The position numbers and the translations under genes are program-made. From positions 248,001-312,000 of the forward strand of contig JBBHKE010003324.1 in NCBI GenBank assembly GCA_037447655.1: a stretch of 64,000 nucleotides of DNA, in the 5' to 3' direction. A model generated the notes under the pieces. The model saw only the letters and a program-made list of their open reading frames with translations, searched no databases and was not told where the DNA came from. This DNA is from Zygnema cylindricum (Eukaryota > Streptophyta > Zygnematophyceae > Zygnematales > Zygnemataceae). Numbering within the stretch: position 1 is the first letter of the stretch; each line of letters opens with the position of its first letter. Positions 1 to 11,900 of the stretch are shown one piece after another.

Positions 1-67
1 GCACTATCTAGATTAGCTTCTTTTGGATCTGCATACTCTGAGGGCCAATGGAGGTCTCAGAGTTTCA
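1..67 (+). mobile_element. 3' end of a family A LTR
   Basis: These 67 bases match the last part of the family A LTRs at 4562-4628, 7800-7866 and 55606-55672, ending in the same AGAGTTTCA. At 68 the sequence changes abruptly to the gag of a family B element on the other strand. A family A element lying mostly outside the window therefore appears to have inserted into that B element; TATTA at 68-72 is a possible target-site duplication that cannot be confirmed without the left flank. Confidence 0.85.
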
Positions 68-1713
68 TATTATCACTCTCACTGAACTGAATCCCTTCCA
101 CCACTCCCATCTTTTTCATCTCTCTTAACTTGTCTAGATTCACATGCCCAAGCCTCTTATGCCACATCATAATATCATGAACACCAGCATATTAAAGTTT
201 CTTCTTTTCATTACTTAAAACCAGCCTAAACATCCCATGGCTACCTTTCTCAGCAATGAAATAGACATCCTCCTCAAAACTAGCAGTAAAGACTCCTTCC
301 CTAGTAGTAGTAAAAAAACCCTTATCATCTAATACGGATGTAGAGATAAGGTTTTTTTTCAGCTCCGGAATAAACAATACATTGGAGAATGTTACTATAG
401 ATTTCTTTCCTTCTACTAACACTTTCAGATCTACCGATCCTAGAAGAGTAGTGGTGACTATCCTCCCATCCCCGTACTCTATCTCTACGTTGGGAATATT
501 TCTTATCTTAGTGAACAGGTGCCTATCCTTACACATGTGCATGGAGGCACCTGAATCTACAATACTGCCTGCTTCACCTTTCAATCCACCGTAAGCACAT
601 TTCTGCCTCCCTGGTATTTCAACCTCGTTTTTCGCCTCCAACTCCTCATCTAAAAGGAGCTCATCGTCCTCGTCCTCGGATTCCGCCTCATGTACCTGTG
701 TCACAAGGGCCTTTCTCTTTCCTCTCGGGGTACCACCAGTCTGCCTCTCCTTTAACCGATGCTCGGTAAGCTTAGTGCACTCTGCCATATAGTGCCCAAG
801 TTTCTTACAAAAATGACATAATCCTTTGGGTGCCCTTGGTCCAAACTTGTCGGCCTGATTTTCTGCTCCTTCCCCCAATAGTTTCCGACCGGTTTCCAGG
901 AATCCTTGTTCCTCCAATCAGTCGCAGTTGCCAAGGCTTGGCCACTCTTTCCTCCCCTTTGGATCTCAATCGTATTCTCCCGAACGAGAATCATCCCTAC
1001 CACTGAGTTCCATATCCACCTTGAGTCCGGCAAGTCCTGCACACGGTTGACTATGTTCTCGAACTCATCGGGTAACTTCATCAGTAAACAGTTAACCTTT
1101 TCTTTTTCACTAAAATCTTTTCCCGCACTCTCTAGCTCCATGAAGAGTGTAGCAAGCTCATTGCAAAAATCCAACATCTTCCCCCCTTTGTATACATACT
1201 CCTTAACTTTCTGATCAACCAACTGTTGTTGCTGAATCATACCACTTCGGTACATCTCTATGAGAGCCATCGAAAGATGTGATGCCCTTGTTACCTGCAA
1301 ATGAGGACATGCAAGTCCTTGAGTGAGATGGCGTAGGATGAAGTGCTTTGCCGCCATATTGTTGAAGTCCCATGTTTCAGTATCATTCTCCTGTTCCTCG
1401 GAATAGGTGACATGAATGCCGAACCAGTTGCTATTGGTGTGGTCGCCTCCTTCTCCTTTCCTTTGTCCACCACCTCTCCTTCCTTTGTTTCCTCCGTTGA
1501 AGGTGAATCCTCTTTCCTGGTAAATCTGCTTCCTTTAAACCCTGGAGGAATTCCAAGACTTGATGGACGCCCCAATCGTCCACTCACTATCCCCCAAAAC
1601 CTTTTTTCGCATAGAGCTCCTATCATCATACTTTCCTAGTATATGAAGCCAGTTCCATTAAAGATTGGTACCCTAGAGGGTGGGCCCATAACTTGAAACT
1701 CTGAGACCTCCAT
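68..1713 (-). pseudogene. Decayed Gag-protease of family B copia element
   Basis: The start ATG (1711-1713) lies inside the LTR, as in the related copies. Copia Gag features are visible: the N-terminal gag domain, a CHFCKKLGHYMAEC zinc knuckle near 780-830, and the aspartic protease start IVDSGASMHM near 520-560. Against the copy at 8987-13344 there is a nonsense codon near 1640 (W to stop), a frameshift near 1390 and another near 860-900. Integrase and reverse transcriptase are missing because of truncation at 68. In life Gag forms the virus-like particle and the protease releases it from the polyprotein; this copy cannot make either. Confidence 0.85.
1678..1693 (-). other. Primer-binding site, half-tRNA type
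   Basis: On the minus strand AGTTATGGGCCCACC directly follows the LTR. It is complementary to the anticodon stem-loop of initiator tRNA-Met rather than to a tRNA 3' end. Confidence 0.7.
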
Positions 1714-2754
1714 AAGTCCTCAGAGTGGACAGCTTCCAAGAAGCCTCTAGGATAACCCTGACCCCTTTGTGTTTCAGCAAAAATAACTGCCACCCTGGCA
1801 GACAAAAACTCTGACCAACTTCAACCTTGTGAAGACAAGACTCCCCTGAGTCGATAGCAAAAAGAATCTCTGAATTTGCTCCCCTGAGCAGTAAGTTATG
1901 GAGGGTCAAAGTTGACCTTTTGTACAGAAGCTCTCTGGGAGAGAGGGTCCTATCTTCTAATTTTTCTAAGTCCTATCTCTCTCACAGACTCTATCTACTG
2001 ATGTACGGAGCCAATCAGATTTCAGTTTGGTACACAAAAGTACAGCTGCCGGTGTACTTTCTGTACGGCCATTGTACGACTTGGCCTAAATGTGGACATG
2101 TGGTATGTCCGGATTCGCTCCCTTAATCTTCGGTGATGTGGCGATCCAATGTCATTTCGCCACATGTCATCCGATGTGGCGATGACCACAAACCGCCGAA
2201 ATCTTATTCCGCGATCTCGACGTTTATTCCGGCCGTATGATTAAATTCACATTTAATCGTAGCCGTAATAAATACATGCGCGGTATTCGTTTCACTAAAG
2301 GAATAAATGCGCGGTATTGGTTTCTTATTCGTACCGAAATCCGTACTTTTACATTTACTGGATGTATGTCTCCCGTAAACAGTTACAGTTAAATGAACTA
2401 TCCTACGTTTAATGTTTAAATAAATATCAAACCCTATAATTCGTAACACTACTTCTAAACTTAACGACTACGGCTAACAGCTACCAGCTGTATGCCGGCC
2501 GGTAGGTACCAGGATCAAATCCTATGGCTGGCACATATATTTTAGTAAATAAAACCCTTAACTAAAATATATTTTCCCGTAAATCTCTGGATAGCCTAGG
2601 TAGCCATGGCTCTAGCTCCCTCTCCAATTTCTTAGTGACTGCGACAAGTTTCAAAGTTGGAGAGAGAAGTTAGAGGTAGATTGCCTCGGCTTCTTTCTTA
2701 TTTCTATTCAGACCTAGAAAATACTTTAAAATACCATTAACTTCTATAGATACA
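1694..2754 (-). repeat. Family B LTR (5' LTR of truncated element)
   Basis: Read on the minus strand it starts TGTATC and ends TTTCA, 1061 bp, next to the PBS at about 1678-1693. It matches the B LTRs at 7975-8973 and 13325-14370. An antisense tRNA-like module (plus strand, about 2461-2530) carries the conserved GGATCAAATCC core. Confidence 0.85.
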
Positions 2755-2759
2755 ACATT

Positions 2760-3435
2760 TGAAACTCTATGACCTCCATTGGTCCACAGAATGTCCAGCA
2801 TATATGAAACCTCTAGGATAATAATTGCACTTTTGACTTTGGCAATGAATAATTGCCACCCTGGCACGCAAACACTCTGACCGACTACACCCCTGTGTAG
2901 CTTGGTCTCCCTTGAGTATGTAACAAAAAGAATCACTGAATTTGCTCACTTGAGCATTAAGTTATGGCTGACCAAAGTTGGTCTATAAATACAGGTGCAC
3001 TCTGGGAGTGTGGCTGAAAACCCAAAAATATTCTAAGTCCTAAGCTACCTTTATAAATCTATTACTAAGATACTCGACCAATCATATGACTGTAAAGTAC
3101 AAGAAGGTACAAGTACCGGTGTACTTCTTGTACGGCCATAGTACGGCATGGCTGGTCTGCTGACGCGTGTCAGTTCCGGAGCCGTAGTTGCTCCTCCCGT
3201 AATATCCGCTGTCCAACCATATGTTGCCACGTGTCATCCGCCGACATCTGGTTCGCAAACCGCCAAACTTCTATTCCGGCATTCCTTCTCCACTATGAGT
3301 CGTTCGATAACATCCGAACATTTGATTTCGTCCGTCGAAATTACATGTCGATTCGGATATTTCGTGCGGTTTGATTTCGTGCCAACCGGTATGTCGCGTA
3401 ATTTGTTTAAAGGGAATATTTGCCGTCGTACATCT
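2760..3435 (-). repeat. Family C LTR, distal piece
   Basis: Aligns to 19322 to about 19995 of the C 5' LTR with clear divergence. It is cut at 3435 by insertion of the family A element; the CATCT at 3431-3435 is the target-site duplication repeated at 7867-7871. Confidence 0.8.
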
Positions 3436-4628
3436 TGTTGGAATTCAAGTATTTTCTAGGTTTAGAGATTGCAAAATAAAAAGCAAAATAGTAGATATTG
3501 ACAGCCTGCCTCTAACTCCTCCTCAAGTCCCCACACTTGTCGCAGTCACTAAAGACTGGAGGAGGAGTTAGCCATGGCTGCCTGTGCTGTCTAGAGGGAG
3601 ACAGACAGTTGTTTTATAGGGGTTTTTCTCTAAAAAGTAATTTTGACAAAGCCAGGATTTGATCTTGGTACCTGCCATGTGTCACAGCCGCAGTAGCCGG
3701 TAGTCTTATCCAGATAGTCTAAATTATATTACGTATTAAGGGGTATGATATTTATTTAAACTGTTACGATAAGAATAATTCAATAAACTAGAACTATATG
3801 CATAGTGCATAGAAACAGTTGTGTAAAGTACGACGTACGGTACGTATACGAAATAAATACCGCGCAGTTTGTTTGACGCCTGAAAGAATACCGCGCAGGT
3901 ATTTATGACGGCCACGATTCAAATCCAAAATTGATCGGACGGCCGCGAAAGATGCCGAGATCGCGGCGTACAATTTTGGCGGTTTGCGATCACCGCCACA
4001 TTGAGTGACACGTGGTAACACTACATTGGATTGCGGCAACTCTGGAGATTACGGGAACAAATCCGGATATGACACGTGTCGACATTTTGGCCATGTCGTA
4101 CAATGGCCGTACATAAAGTACACCGGCACTTGTACTTTTCTGTACGACACAGTAATTTGATTGGTGCCGTACTTCAGTAGATAGAGTTTTAGAGAGGGAA
4201 TAGGACTTAGATAAATTTTGGGTAGGCAGCTGCCTCTCCCAGAGAGCACCCTGTATAAATGGCAAACTTTGGGCAGCCATAACTATCAATTTACTTGACC
4301 ATTTTTAGTGATTCTTTTTGCTGCGGACTCAAGGGAGTCTAGGCTACACAGGGGTGTAGTCGGTCAGAGTTTTTGTCTGCCAGGGTGGCTGCATATCTAA
4401 GGGAAAGTCAAAGTGGGTGAATGTGTCCAAATCTCATATTCTAACTTTGCATTCTGTGGTGGAACTGAGCACACAGAAAGTGTTATTTCACAGGGTGAAT
4501 CTATATTGGGGTTCTGACTGTCAAGGGGTCAGTCACTTGGGTTTATATCAACTTGGAGTCGGCACTATCTAGATTAGCTTCTTTTGGATCTGCATACTCT
4601 GAGGGCCAATGGAGGTCTCAGAGTTTCA
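3436..4628 (+). repeat. 5' LTR of family A copy 1
   Basis: 1193 bp, TGTTGG to TTTCA. A TATAAAT box near 4254 is the likely promoter. The gag ATG at 4609-4611 lies in its last 20 bases. A 12-bp inverted repeat (CTAACTCCTCCT at 3512, AGGAGGAGTTAG at 3560) could form a hairpin, and an antisense tRNA-like module lies at about 3652-3722. Confidence 0.92.
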
Positions 4629-4644
4629 GGTTATGGGCCCACCA
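4629..4644 (+). other. Primer-binding site, half-tRNA type
   Basis: GGTTATGGGCCCACCA follows the LTR directly and is complementary, over all 16 bases, to the anticodon stem-loop of plant initiator tRNA-Met as I recall it. It is also translated as part of Gag (VMGPP). Confidence 0.8.
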
Positions 4645-5423
4645 TCTAGGGTGCCTATGTTTGATGGAACAGGCTTCACGTATTGGGCGTTTACAATGGA
4701 GGGATTGCTTTTCGAGAAGCACTTATGGGGAATTGTTGCGGGACAAGTGAGATGTCCGCCACCTAGCTTTGGAGGAGCTTACTACGGAGAATCATCTGAG
4801 ACTGTCCAGAATATCATCCAGAGTTCAGATGCAACGGAAGGTGAAGGGAAAAACCTTTCCGTGGATGGGGAAATAGGGGAGAAGGGAAAAGGGACACCTA
4901 TGGTGAGGGGAGCTAGGCTCTCAGCTATGGTACCACATGTAGGGATTAAAACTGAAGAAAATGACAGGAAAATATGGGAATACAAAAACACTATAGCAAA
5001 ACATCTCATACTTAGATATGTGTCTAAGTCGATAGCTATCACTCTTTTAAGTCTAACCAAGTCTTCAGAGATATGGGAAGCACTAACTCAGATTTATAAG
5101 AGTGAGACTATTCAGAGGCAGCAATTAGTAAAACAAGAAATAGATGCCTACGTTTATAAAGGCGGGTAGCATGATAGAGTTTTGTAATGATATTGTTGCG
5201 TTATATGTTGAGCTTACTAGTGCGGGATATGTAGAATCTGAGGAGAGTAAGATTAATACACTAATTATGAAACTCCCAGATGAGTACGAAAACATAATTT
5301 GTCGTATGCAGGCAATGGATGGCTCCTCATGGACTTGGAGCTTTACCATGGGGATAATTCTTGTGAGGGAAAGCACTTTGGAGCTTCGTAGGGGAAGGGA
5401 CAGGGTCAATGCATTTTCAGCTG

Positions 5424-5555
5424 GTGGTGATTGGCGGAAGCGTGATGAGAGGAACGGCGGTGACGAGCGGAAGCGTGATGAGAGGAACGGTGGTGATGAG
5501 CGGAAGCGTGATGAGAGGAACGGTGGTGACGAGCGGAAGCGTGATGAGAGAAAGA
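5424..5555 (+). repeat. 33-bp coding tandem repeat (4 units)
   Basis: Four copies of a unit encoding GGDERKRDERN upstream of the zinc knuckle. The second family A copy has three (53284-53390). The change in number keeps the reading frame. Confidence 0.85.
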
Positions 5556-6672
5556 AAGACAAAGGTAAACCTTATCCAAACTTTGGTGGAAAGAGAGGGA
5601 GAGGAAAAGAAAGGGGAGCTTTGAAAAAGTGGGTTTGCTTCTTTTGTAGGGAACCGGGTCATTATATGGAGGAATGCCCTTGTTTGGAAAAACTTAGAAG
5701 TTGGAATGTGGATGAGGAGGAAGAAGGGAAAGAGGAGAAAGAGGATGAAGATATTTTAGAGCTTCTCCGGATTAGTAGTATGGGGAAGAAAAAAAAGCAC
5801 ACAGTAATTGCACGAAGGCAACAGTGTGCTTTTGGAGGTATAAGGGAAGTAAAGAGAGAGGAGGTACTTGAGGATGTCGAGGAGTGTAGAGTGTATGACT
5901 TAGAAATGAGAAAGTTAGTTCTAGGATCCATAAGTGAAAACGGGAAAGATAAAATTAATCAGGATAACTTTATAGATAATAGGGAACCAGAAAACTGGTC
6001 GGAAAGGGAGACTTCAACGGATTCCGAGGAAAGGGGAGAAGTGAAACTCGAAGAGGTTTCAAAAGATAGGGGAGAAGAGAATTATTTGATGAAAGGTTTA
6101 GGGGAGAAGAAATATTTATTGGGAATTAAATTAGAAAGTAATAGTGGAAAGAATTCCATGGGAGAAAGTGAGGGAAGTTCAGAAAATAGGGTAACTATCA
6201 TGGATAAAAATATGAGTACGAAAGATGTAGATCTTATAAGGAACTTAGTGGGGACTAGTGTTTTTTGGGAAAATTTGGGGGTGGATGGATTTGACATCAC
6301 TACTTGGTGTGATGTCACTTGTGAAGATGTGCCTGTAAAAGGGTTAGCATCTGGGTGTATGTTGCAGATTGGAGATGGGGCTGGCTGTTTGGATCGCAAG
6401 AGGGAAATCTGTTGGTGTGTGGATAAAAGAGTGATGAAGTGGATAAAATCTTTGCTCGAATTTATGAAAAATGGGATGTTAAATAAAATGTGTGATGCAA
6501 CTATTATTTCAGTTCATTTAATGCACTGTGTTAAATACTTCAGTTTTATGAAAGGAAAAGGAAAAAGGAAAAAGAAAAGGAAAAAGGGGAGGGGATGTTT
6601 GTTTACTTGTTTGTGGAAGTTAGAAAAAAAAAAAAAAAAAAAAAAAAAAATTACACTAGAAAATAAGGGGAG

Positions 6673-7866
6673 CGTTGGAATTCAAGTATTTTTTAGGTCT
6701 AGAGATTGCAAAATAAAAAGCAAAATAGTAGATATTGACAGCCTGCCTCTAACTCCTCCTCAAGTCCCCACACTTGTCGCAGTCACTGAAGACTAGAGGA
6801 GGAGTTAGCCATGGCTGCCTGTGCTGTCTAGAGGGAGACAGACAATTGTTTTATAGGGGGTTTTCTCTAAAAAGTAATTTTGACAGAGCCAGGATTTGAT
6901 CCTGGTACCTGCCATGTGTCACAGCCGCAGTAGCTTGTAGTCTTATCCAGATAGTCTAAATTATATTACGTATTAAGGGGTATGATATTTATTTAAACTG
7001 TTACGATAAGACTAATTCATTAAACTAGAACTATATGCATACTGCATAGAAACAGTTATGTAAAGTACGACGTACAGTACGTATACGAAATAAATATCGC
7101 GCAGTTTGTTTGACGCCGGAAAGAATACCGCGCAGGTATTTATGACGGCCACGATTGAAATCCAAAATTGATCAGACGGCCGCGAAGGATGTCGAGATCG
7201 CGGCGTACGATTTTGGCGGTTTGCAATCACCGCCACATTGAGTGACACGTGGTAACACTAAATTGGATTGCGGCAACTCCGGAGATTACGGGAACAAATC
7301 CGGATATGACACGTGTTGACATTTTGGCCATGTCGTACAATGGCCGTACATAAAGTACACCGGCACCTGTACTTTTCTGTACGACACAGTAATTTGATTG
7401 GTGTCGTACTTAAGTAGATAGAGTTTTAGAGAGGGAATAGGACTTAGATAAATTTTGGGTAGGCAGCTGCCTCTCCCAGAGAGCACCCTGTATAAATGGC
7501 AAACTTTGGGCAGCCATAACTATCAATTTACTTGACCATTTTCAGTGATTCTTTTTGCTGCGGACTCATGGGAGTCCAAGCTACACAGGGGTGTAGTCGG
7601 TCAGAGTTTTTGTCTGCCAGGGTGGCTACACTTCTAAGGGAAAGTCAAAGTGGGTGAATGTGTCCAAATCTCATATTCTAACTTTGCATTTTGTGGTGGA
7701 ACTGAGCACACAGAAAGTGTTATTTCACAGGGGTGAATCTATATTGGGGTTCTGACTGTCAAGGGGTCAGTCACTTGGGTTTATATCAACTTGGAGTCGG
7801 CACTATCTAGATTAGCTTCTTTTGGATCTGCATACTCTGAGGGCCAATGGAGGTCTCACAGTTTCA
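6673..7866 (+). repeat. 3' LTR of family A copy 1
   Basis: 1194 bp, preceded by the polypurine tract and ending TTTCA followed by the CATCT target duplication. Carries the same hairpin, TATAAAT box (near 7491) and antisense tRNA-like module (about 6887-6959) as the 5' LTR. Confidence 0.92.
6887..6959 (-). other. Antisense tRNA-like module in family A LTR
   Basis: On the minus strand CTATCTGGATAAG resembles a D-arm (A box) and CCAGGATCAAATCCTGG forms a perfect 5-bp stem with a 7-base loop like a T-arm (B box GGATCAAATCC). The spacing between the two boxes fits a tRNA. The anticodon arm is poor, so this is a tRNA-like or pol III promoter-like module, not a tRNA gene. Confidence 0.5.
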
Positions 7867-7974
7867 CATCTTTAAATTAATATGGCGTCATATATGTGCA
7901 TCGCTTTTCTAAGACTTATTGGATAAGGCGCATGGCTAGTCCTATGGCGGTCATCCAGAGGTCGTTGGATCAAT
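7782..7974. repeat. 193-bp duplicated block, left copy
   Basis: Composed of the last 85 bases of the family A LTR plus 108 bases of the family C LTR. The same composite recurs at 14371-14563. The two copies flank the B element at 7975-14370, far longer than any integrase-made duplication. Confidence 0.9.
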
Positions 7975-8973
7975 AGCCTCTAGGATAATCCTGACCCCTT
8001 TGTGTTTAAGCAAAAATAACTGCCACCCTGGCAGATAAAAACTCTGACCACCTTCACCCCTTCGAAGACAAGACTCCCCTGAGTCGATAGCAAAAAGAAT
8101 CTCTGAATTTGCTCCCCTGAGCTGTAAGTTATGAAGGGTCAAAGTTGGCATTTTGTACAGAAGCTCTCTGGGAGAGAGGGTCCTATCTCCTAATTTTTCT
8201 AAGTCCTATCTCTCTCACAGACTCTATCTACTGATGAACGGAACCAATCAGAATACAGTTCTGTACGCAAAAGTACAGTTGCCGGTGTACTTTATGTACG
8301 AACTTTGTACGACATGTCCCAAATGTCGACACATGTCATATCCGGATTCGGTGCCATAATCTCCGGAGATTCCACGATCCAACGTAATTTAGCCACGCGT
8401 CATCCGATGTGGCGATGACCACAAACCGCCGAAATCTTCCTCCGCGATCTCGGCGCTAATTCCGGCCGTCCGATTAGAATCTAATTTAATCGTAGCCGTA
8501 ATAAATACATGCGCGGTATTCGTTTCACTTACGAAATAAAATGCGCGATATTGATTTTGTGAATGTACCGAATTCCGTACTTATACATTACCGGATCTAT
8601 GTATACCTTACACAGTTACAGTTTAATGATTTAACCTACGTATTAATGTTTAAATTAATATCGTACTATATGTTACGTAAGACTACTTCTAGACCTAACG
8701 GCTAAGGCTACCGGCTATCTACTATCTGTCGGCCGGCAAGTACTAGGATCAAATCCTGTGGCCGGATTACCTTTTAGTACATAATCCCTAAACTAGTATA
8801 AATTTCCCGTAAACCTCAGGATAGCCTAGGTAGCCATGGCTCTAGCTTCCTCTCCAATTTCTCAGTGACTGCGACAAGTTTGAGAGTTGGAGAGAGAAGT
8901 TAGAGGTAGACTGCCTCGGCTTCTTTATTTCTATTCAGACCTAGAAAATACTTTAAAACCATTAGTTTCTACA
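7975..8973 (-). repeat. 3' LTR of family B element, end truncated
   Basis: 999 bp against 1046 bp for its partner at 13325-14370. It starts TGTAG at 8973 on the minus strand but stops inside the LTR at 7975, where family C LTR sequence begins. The antisense tRNA-like module is at about 8696-8765. Confidence 0.88.
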
Positions 8974-8986
8974 CTCCCCTTATTTT

Positions 8987-11900
8987 CTAGTCAATCTTTA
9001 ATTTCAGACCACACTTCTCCCTGCAGAAAATTAGCTTAGGGGAAGGCACAGGTTTGGTCATCATATCTGCTACCATCTCACTATCTGGTCGGTACTCTAA
9101 ACTGATTATTTTATTTTCTACTTTCTCTCTTACAAAGCTGAGTCTAATGTCCATGTGTTTAGCTTTAAAATGATGTTTAGGATTGGCAGAAATAGCGATT
9201 GCTGCTTGATTATCACAAAATATTTTCTGCACACCACTCTTAAGATGACCAAGTTCACCAAGTAAAGACTTGACCCACATCAATTCTTTTACAGCAGAGC
9301 AAGAGGCCATATACTCAGCCTCCATGGTGGACTGAGCAATAACCTTTTGTTGTTTGCTACTCCAACAGCAAGCCCCATCACCCACATATAATACATATCC
9401 AGAAGTGCATCTCTTCATCGGAGCATCACCATAACTAGCATCACTATAAGTAGTGATGTCAGTATTCTCCCCACCCAAATGCAACCATAGATCCCTAGTT
9501 TCTATCAAATATCTAAGGACTCTTTTAGGTGCCTCCCAATCCTTCTTAGTGGGAGCATTTAGACTTCTACTCAGCACACCTACAGCTGCAGCTGAATCCG
9601 GTCGGGTACAATTCATAAAATAGATTAGACTTCCCACTACTTGCCTGTAAGGAATAGTCTGCATGAACTTCTACTATTCAGGAGATAATTCCTCGTTTAA
9701 GACTATGACTCCTTCTTCCTCACTCCCCTCACTTCCCTTCTTCAATTCCATTGGAGTTGTACAACTATTAGCTTTATCCATCTGAAACTTTTCAAGCATG
9801 TTCCCTATTGCTTCCTTTTGAGTCAATCTTATAATTTTTCTTTTTCGGTCTCTTTCTACTTGAATTCCCAAAATATATTTTGCTTCCCCCATATCCTTCA
9901 TTTCAAATCTCCCCTTAAGATTGGTTTTCAGTTTATTAATTTTTTCCATTGATTTACTTAAAACAAGCAAATCATCAACATAAATTGCAATAAATATAAA
10001 ACCTTCCTCATCTTCGAAAACATAGATTGAGTGATCTGAGCTGATCCGGATATATCCCAGACCGGTAAGAAACTCATCAAGCTTCTTATTCCATTGTCGA
10101 GGCGCTTGTTTCAAACCATAAAGAGATTTAATCAGCCGGTATACCTTACTCTCCTCTCTTTCCTCCACAAACCCTTCGGGTTATCTCATGAAGATCTCCT
10201 CTTCCAATTCTCCATGCAAAAAGGCTGTTTTGATGTCCATCTGGTGCACTTCCATGTCTTCCGCTGCTGCCAAGCTGAGAAGTATGCGGACGGAGGGAAA
10301 TCTGACCACCGGGGCAAAGGTTTCCTCGTAGTCAATTCCCTCCTTTTGTGTAAATCCCTTTGCCACTAGTCGGGCCTTGTAGCGCTCGATTGTGTTATCT
10401 AGGTTCATCTTTAATTTGAAAACCCACTTACAACCGATTGGTTTTCGGTTAGGTGGACAATCCACCAGCTCCCAAGTATCGGCTGCCATAATTGAGGCCA
10501 TCTCTTCATTCATGGCTGTCTTCCACCGATTTTTTTCTGGACAAGTCATCGCCTCTCCATAAGTTTGAGGTTCATCTTGATGAGATAGTTTAGTTACCTT
10601 GTTATTAACCTGTTTTTCTGCAGTCTTTTACTACTTCTCCTTCCCCCCTCAAAATCTGAGGCCGGAATAGATGGTTCTCCTGGATTCTTTCGAACAAACT
10701 CAGTTTCTCCCCTATCCCTTGATTCCGAGTCAATTTCCACCACGTCTTCCGCTTCGGGTAGAGTTGTCACTGGAGTTTCCACAGCCGAGTCCTTTTCAGT
10801 CTGATTTGTACCTGCAAGAATGTCATCGTCTCTAAAACCTGGATAGTTAGGAAGCTCAAAGTCATCAGAATTTTCTGACTCAAATCTGATTTTTACTGAC
10901 TTTGTATATTTGAAGGGATCCACAGACTTTCCTTCATCCATAACTACTAGATGCTTTACTAAGATTATATCTTCTCTTTTTAGATCATAAACTCTATATC
11001 CTTTAACATCCTCATCATATCCTAATAAGTATCCCGGTTTTCCTTTAGGATCTAGCTTCCAATTAGACCGATCTGTATCTAGACTGAATACTTGACTGCC
11101 GAAAACCTTTAAATGAGATAAGTCTGGTTTCCGGCCTATCCATCTCTCATAAGGTGTTTGATCTTTTATAGCTAAAGTAAGAACTCTATTTTTGAGGTAA
11201 TTAGCATTGTTCATTGCTTCTGCCCAAAACCTTTTTCCTATCTTCTTATTCGACAACATACTTCTAGCACTATCACTTAGTGTTCTATTTAACCTTTCAG
11301 CTACCCCATTGTGTTCCGGATTTTCAGGAACTGTCTTTTGGTGTTGAACCCCATCTTCCCTCAAAAAATCCTCAAACTGGTTAGAAGTATACTCTCCACC
11401 ATTGTCACTCCTTACTCTCTTGATTGGAGTTTCATGGAGTTTTTCGCTCCATGCTTTATATTGTCTAAAACAGTCCTCAGCCTCTGACTTGTTTTTCAAA
11501 AAATATACCCGGGAATACCGAGACCAATCATGAGTTATAGTCATCATAAATCTCTTCCCCCCCGGTGAGGGCACTCTAGCCGGTCCCCAAATATCTGTGT
11601 GTACTAGATCTAGAAGTTTTTCTCCCTTGTAGGTGGCTGTTTTAGGAAAAGGTAATCTGTGTGCTTTACCTTGAGCACACCCACTACAATCACTTATATC
11701 ATCACTCTCACTGAACTGAATCCCTTCCACCATTCCCATCTTTTTCATCTCTCTTAACTTATCTAGATTCACATGCCCAAGCCTCTTATGCCACATTATA
11801 ATATCATCAACACCAGCATAATAAAGTTTTTTCGTTTCATTACTTAAGATCAGCCTAAACATCCCATGGCTACCTTTCTCAACAATGAAATAGACATCCT

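Larger units (their letters stand above)
68..2754 (-). mobile_element. Truncated family B copia retrotransposon (5' part)
   Basis: On the minus strand this holds a complete 5' LTR (1694-2754), a primer-binding site and a decayed gag/protease region very similar to the B element at 7975-14370. It stops at 68, where a family A LTR begins, so the rest of pol lies outside the window or is lost. Its right flank (ACATT, 2755-2759) abuts the end of a family C LTR at 2760. Confidence 0.85.
4609..6700 (+). pseudogene. Gag with collapsed Pol remnants, frameshifted copy
   Basis: Same protein as the intact copy at 52478-54460. Here one extra G in the GCGGGTAGC stretch near 5166 shifts the frame after about 185 codons; the rest continues in another frame. 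Visible parts are the copia gag domain, four repeats of a charged 11-residue unit (5424-5555), a CFFCREPGHYMEEC zinc knuckle (near 5637-5680), an acidic stretch, and a C-terminal part resembling pieces of the reverse transcriptase thumb and RNase H. An expanded A run (6625-6650) removes the normal stop, so the frame runs on into the LTR. Confidence 0.85.
3436..7866 (+). mobile_element. Family A Gag-only LTR retrotransposon, copy 1
   Basis: Complete 4431-bp element: 5' LTR 3436-4628, PBS 4629-4644, an internal region of only about 2.0 kb, a polypurine tract AAATAAGGGGAG just before the 3' LTR, and 3' LTR 6673-7866. The flanking 5-bp repeat CATCT (3431-3435 and 7867-7871) is perfect. There is no integrase and no complete reverse transcriptase, so it must rely on another element. 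The first base of the 3' LTR is mutated (CGTTGG instead of TGTTGG). Confidence 0.93.

Noticed and set aside
2755-2759. ACATT as a target duplication of the family C element
   Set aside because: The right flank (20285-20289) is TTTTG, so there is no match.
6887-6959. True tRNA gene in the LTR
   Set aside because: No acceptor stem pairing, poor anticodon arm, and the module is repeated in every LTR; called tRNA-like only.
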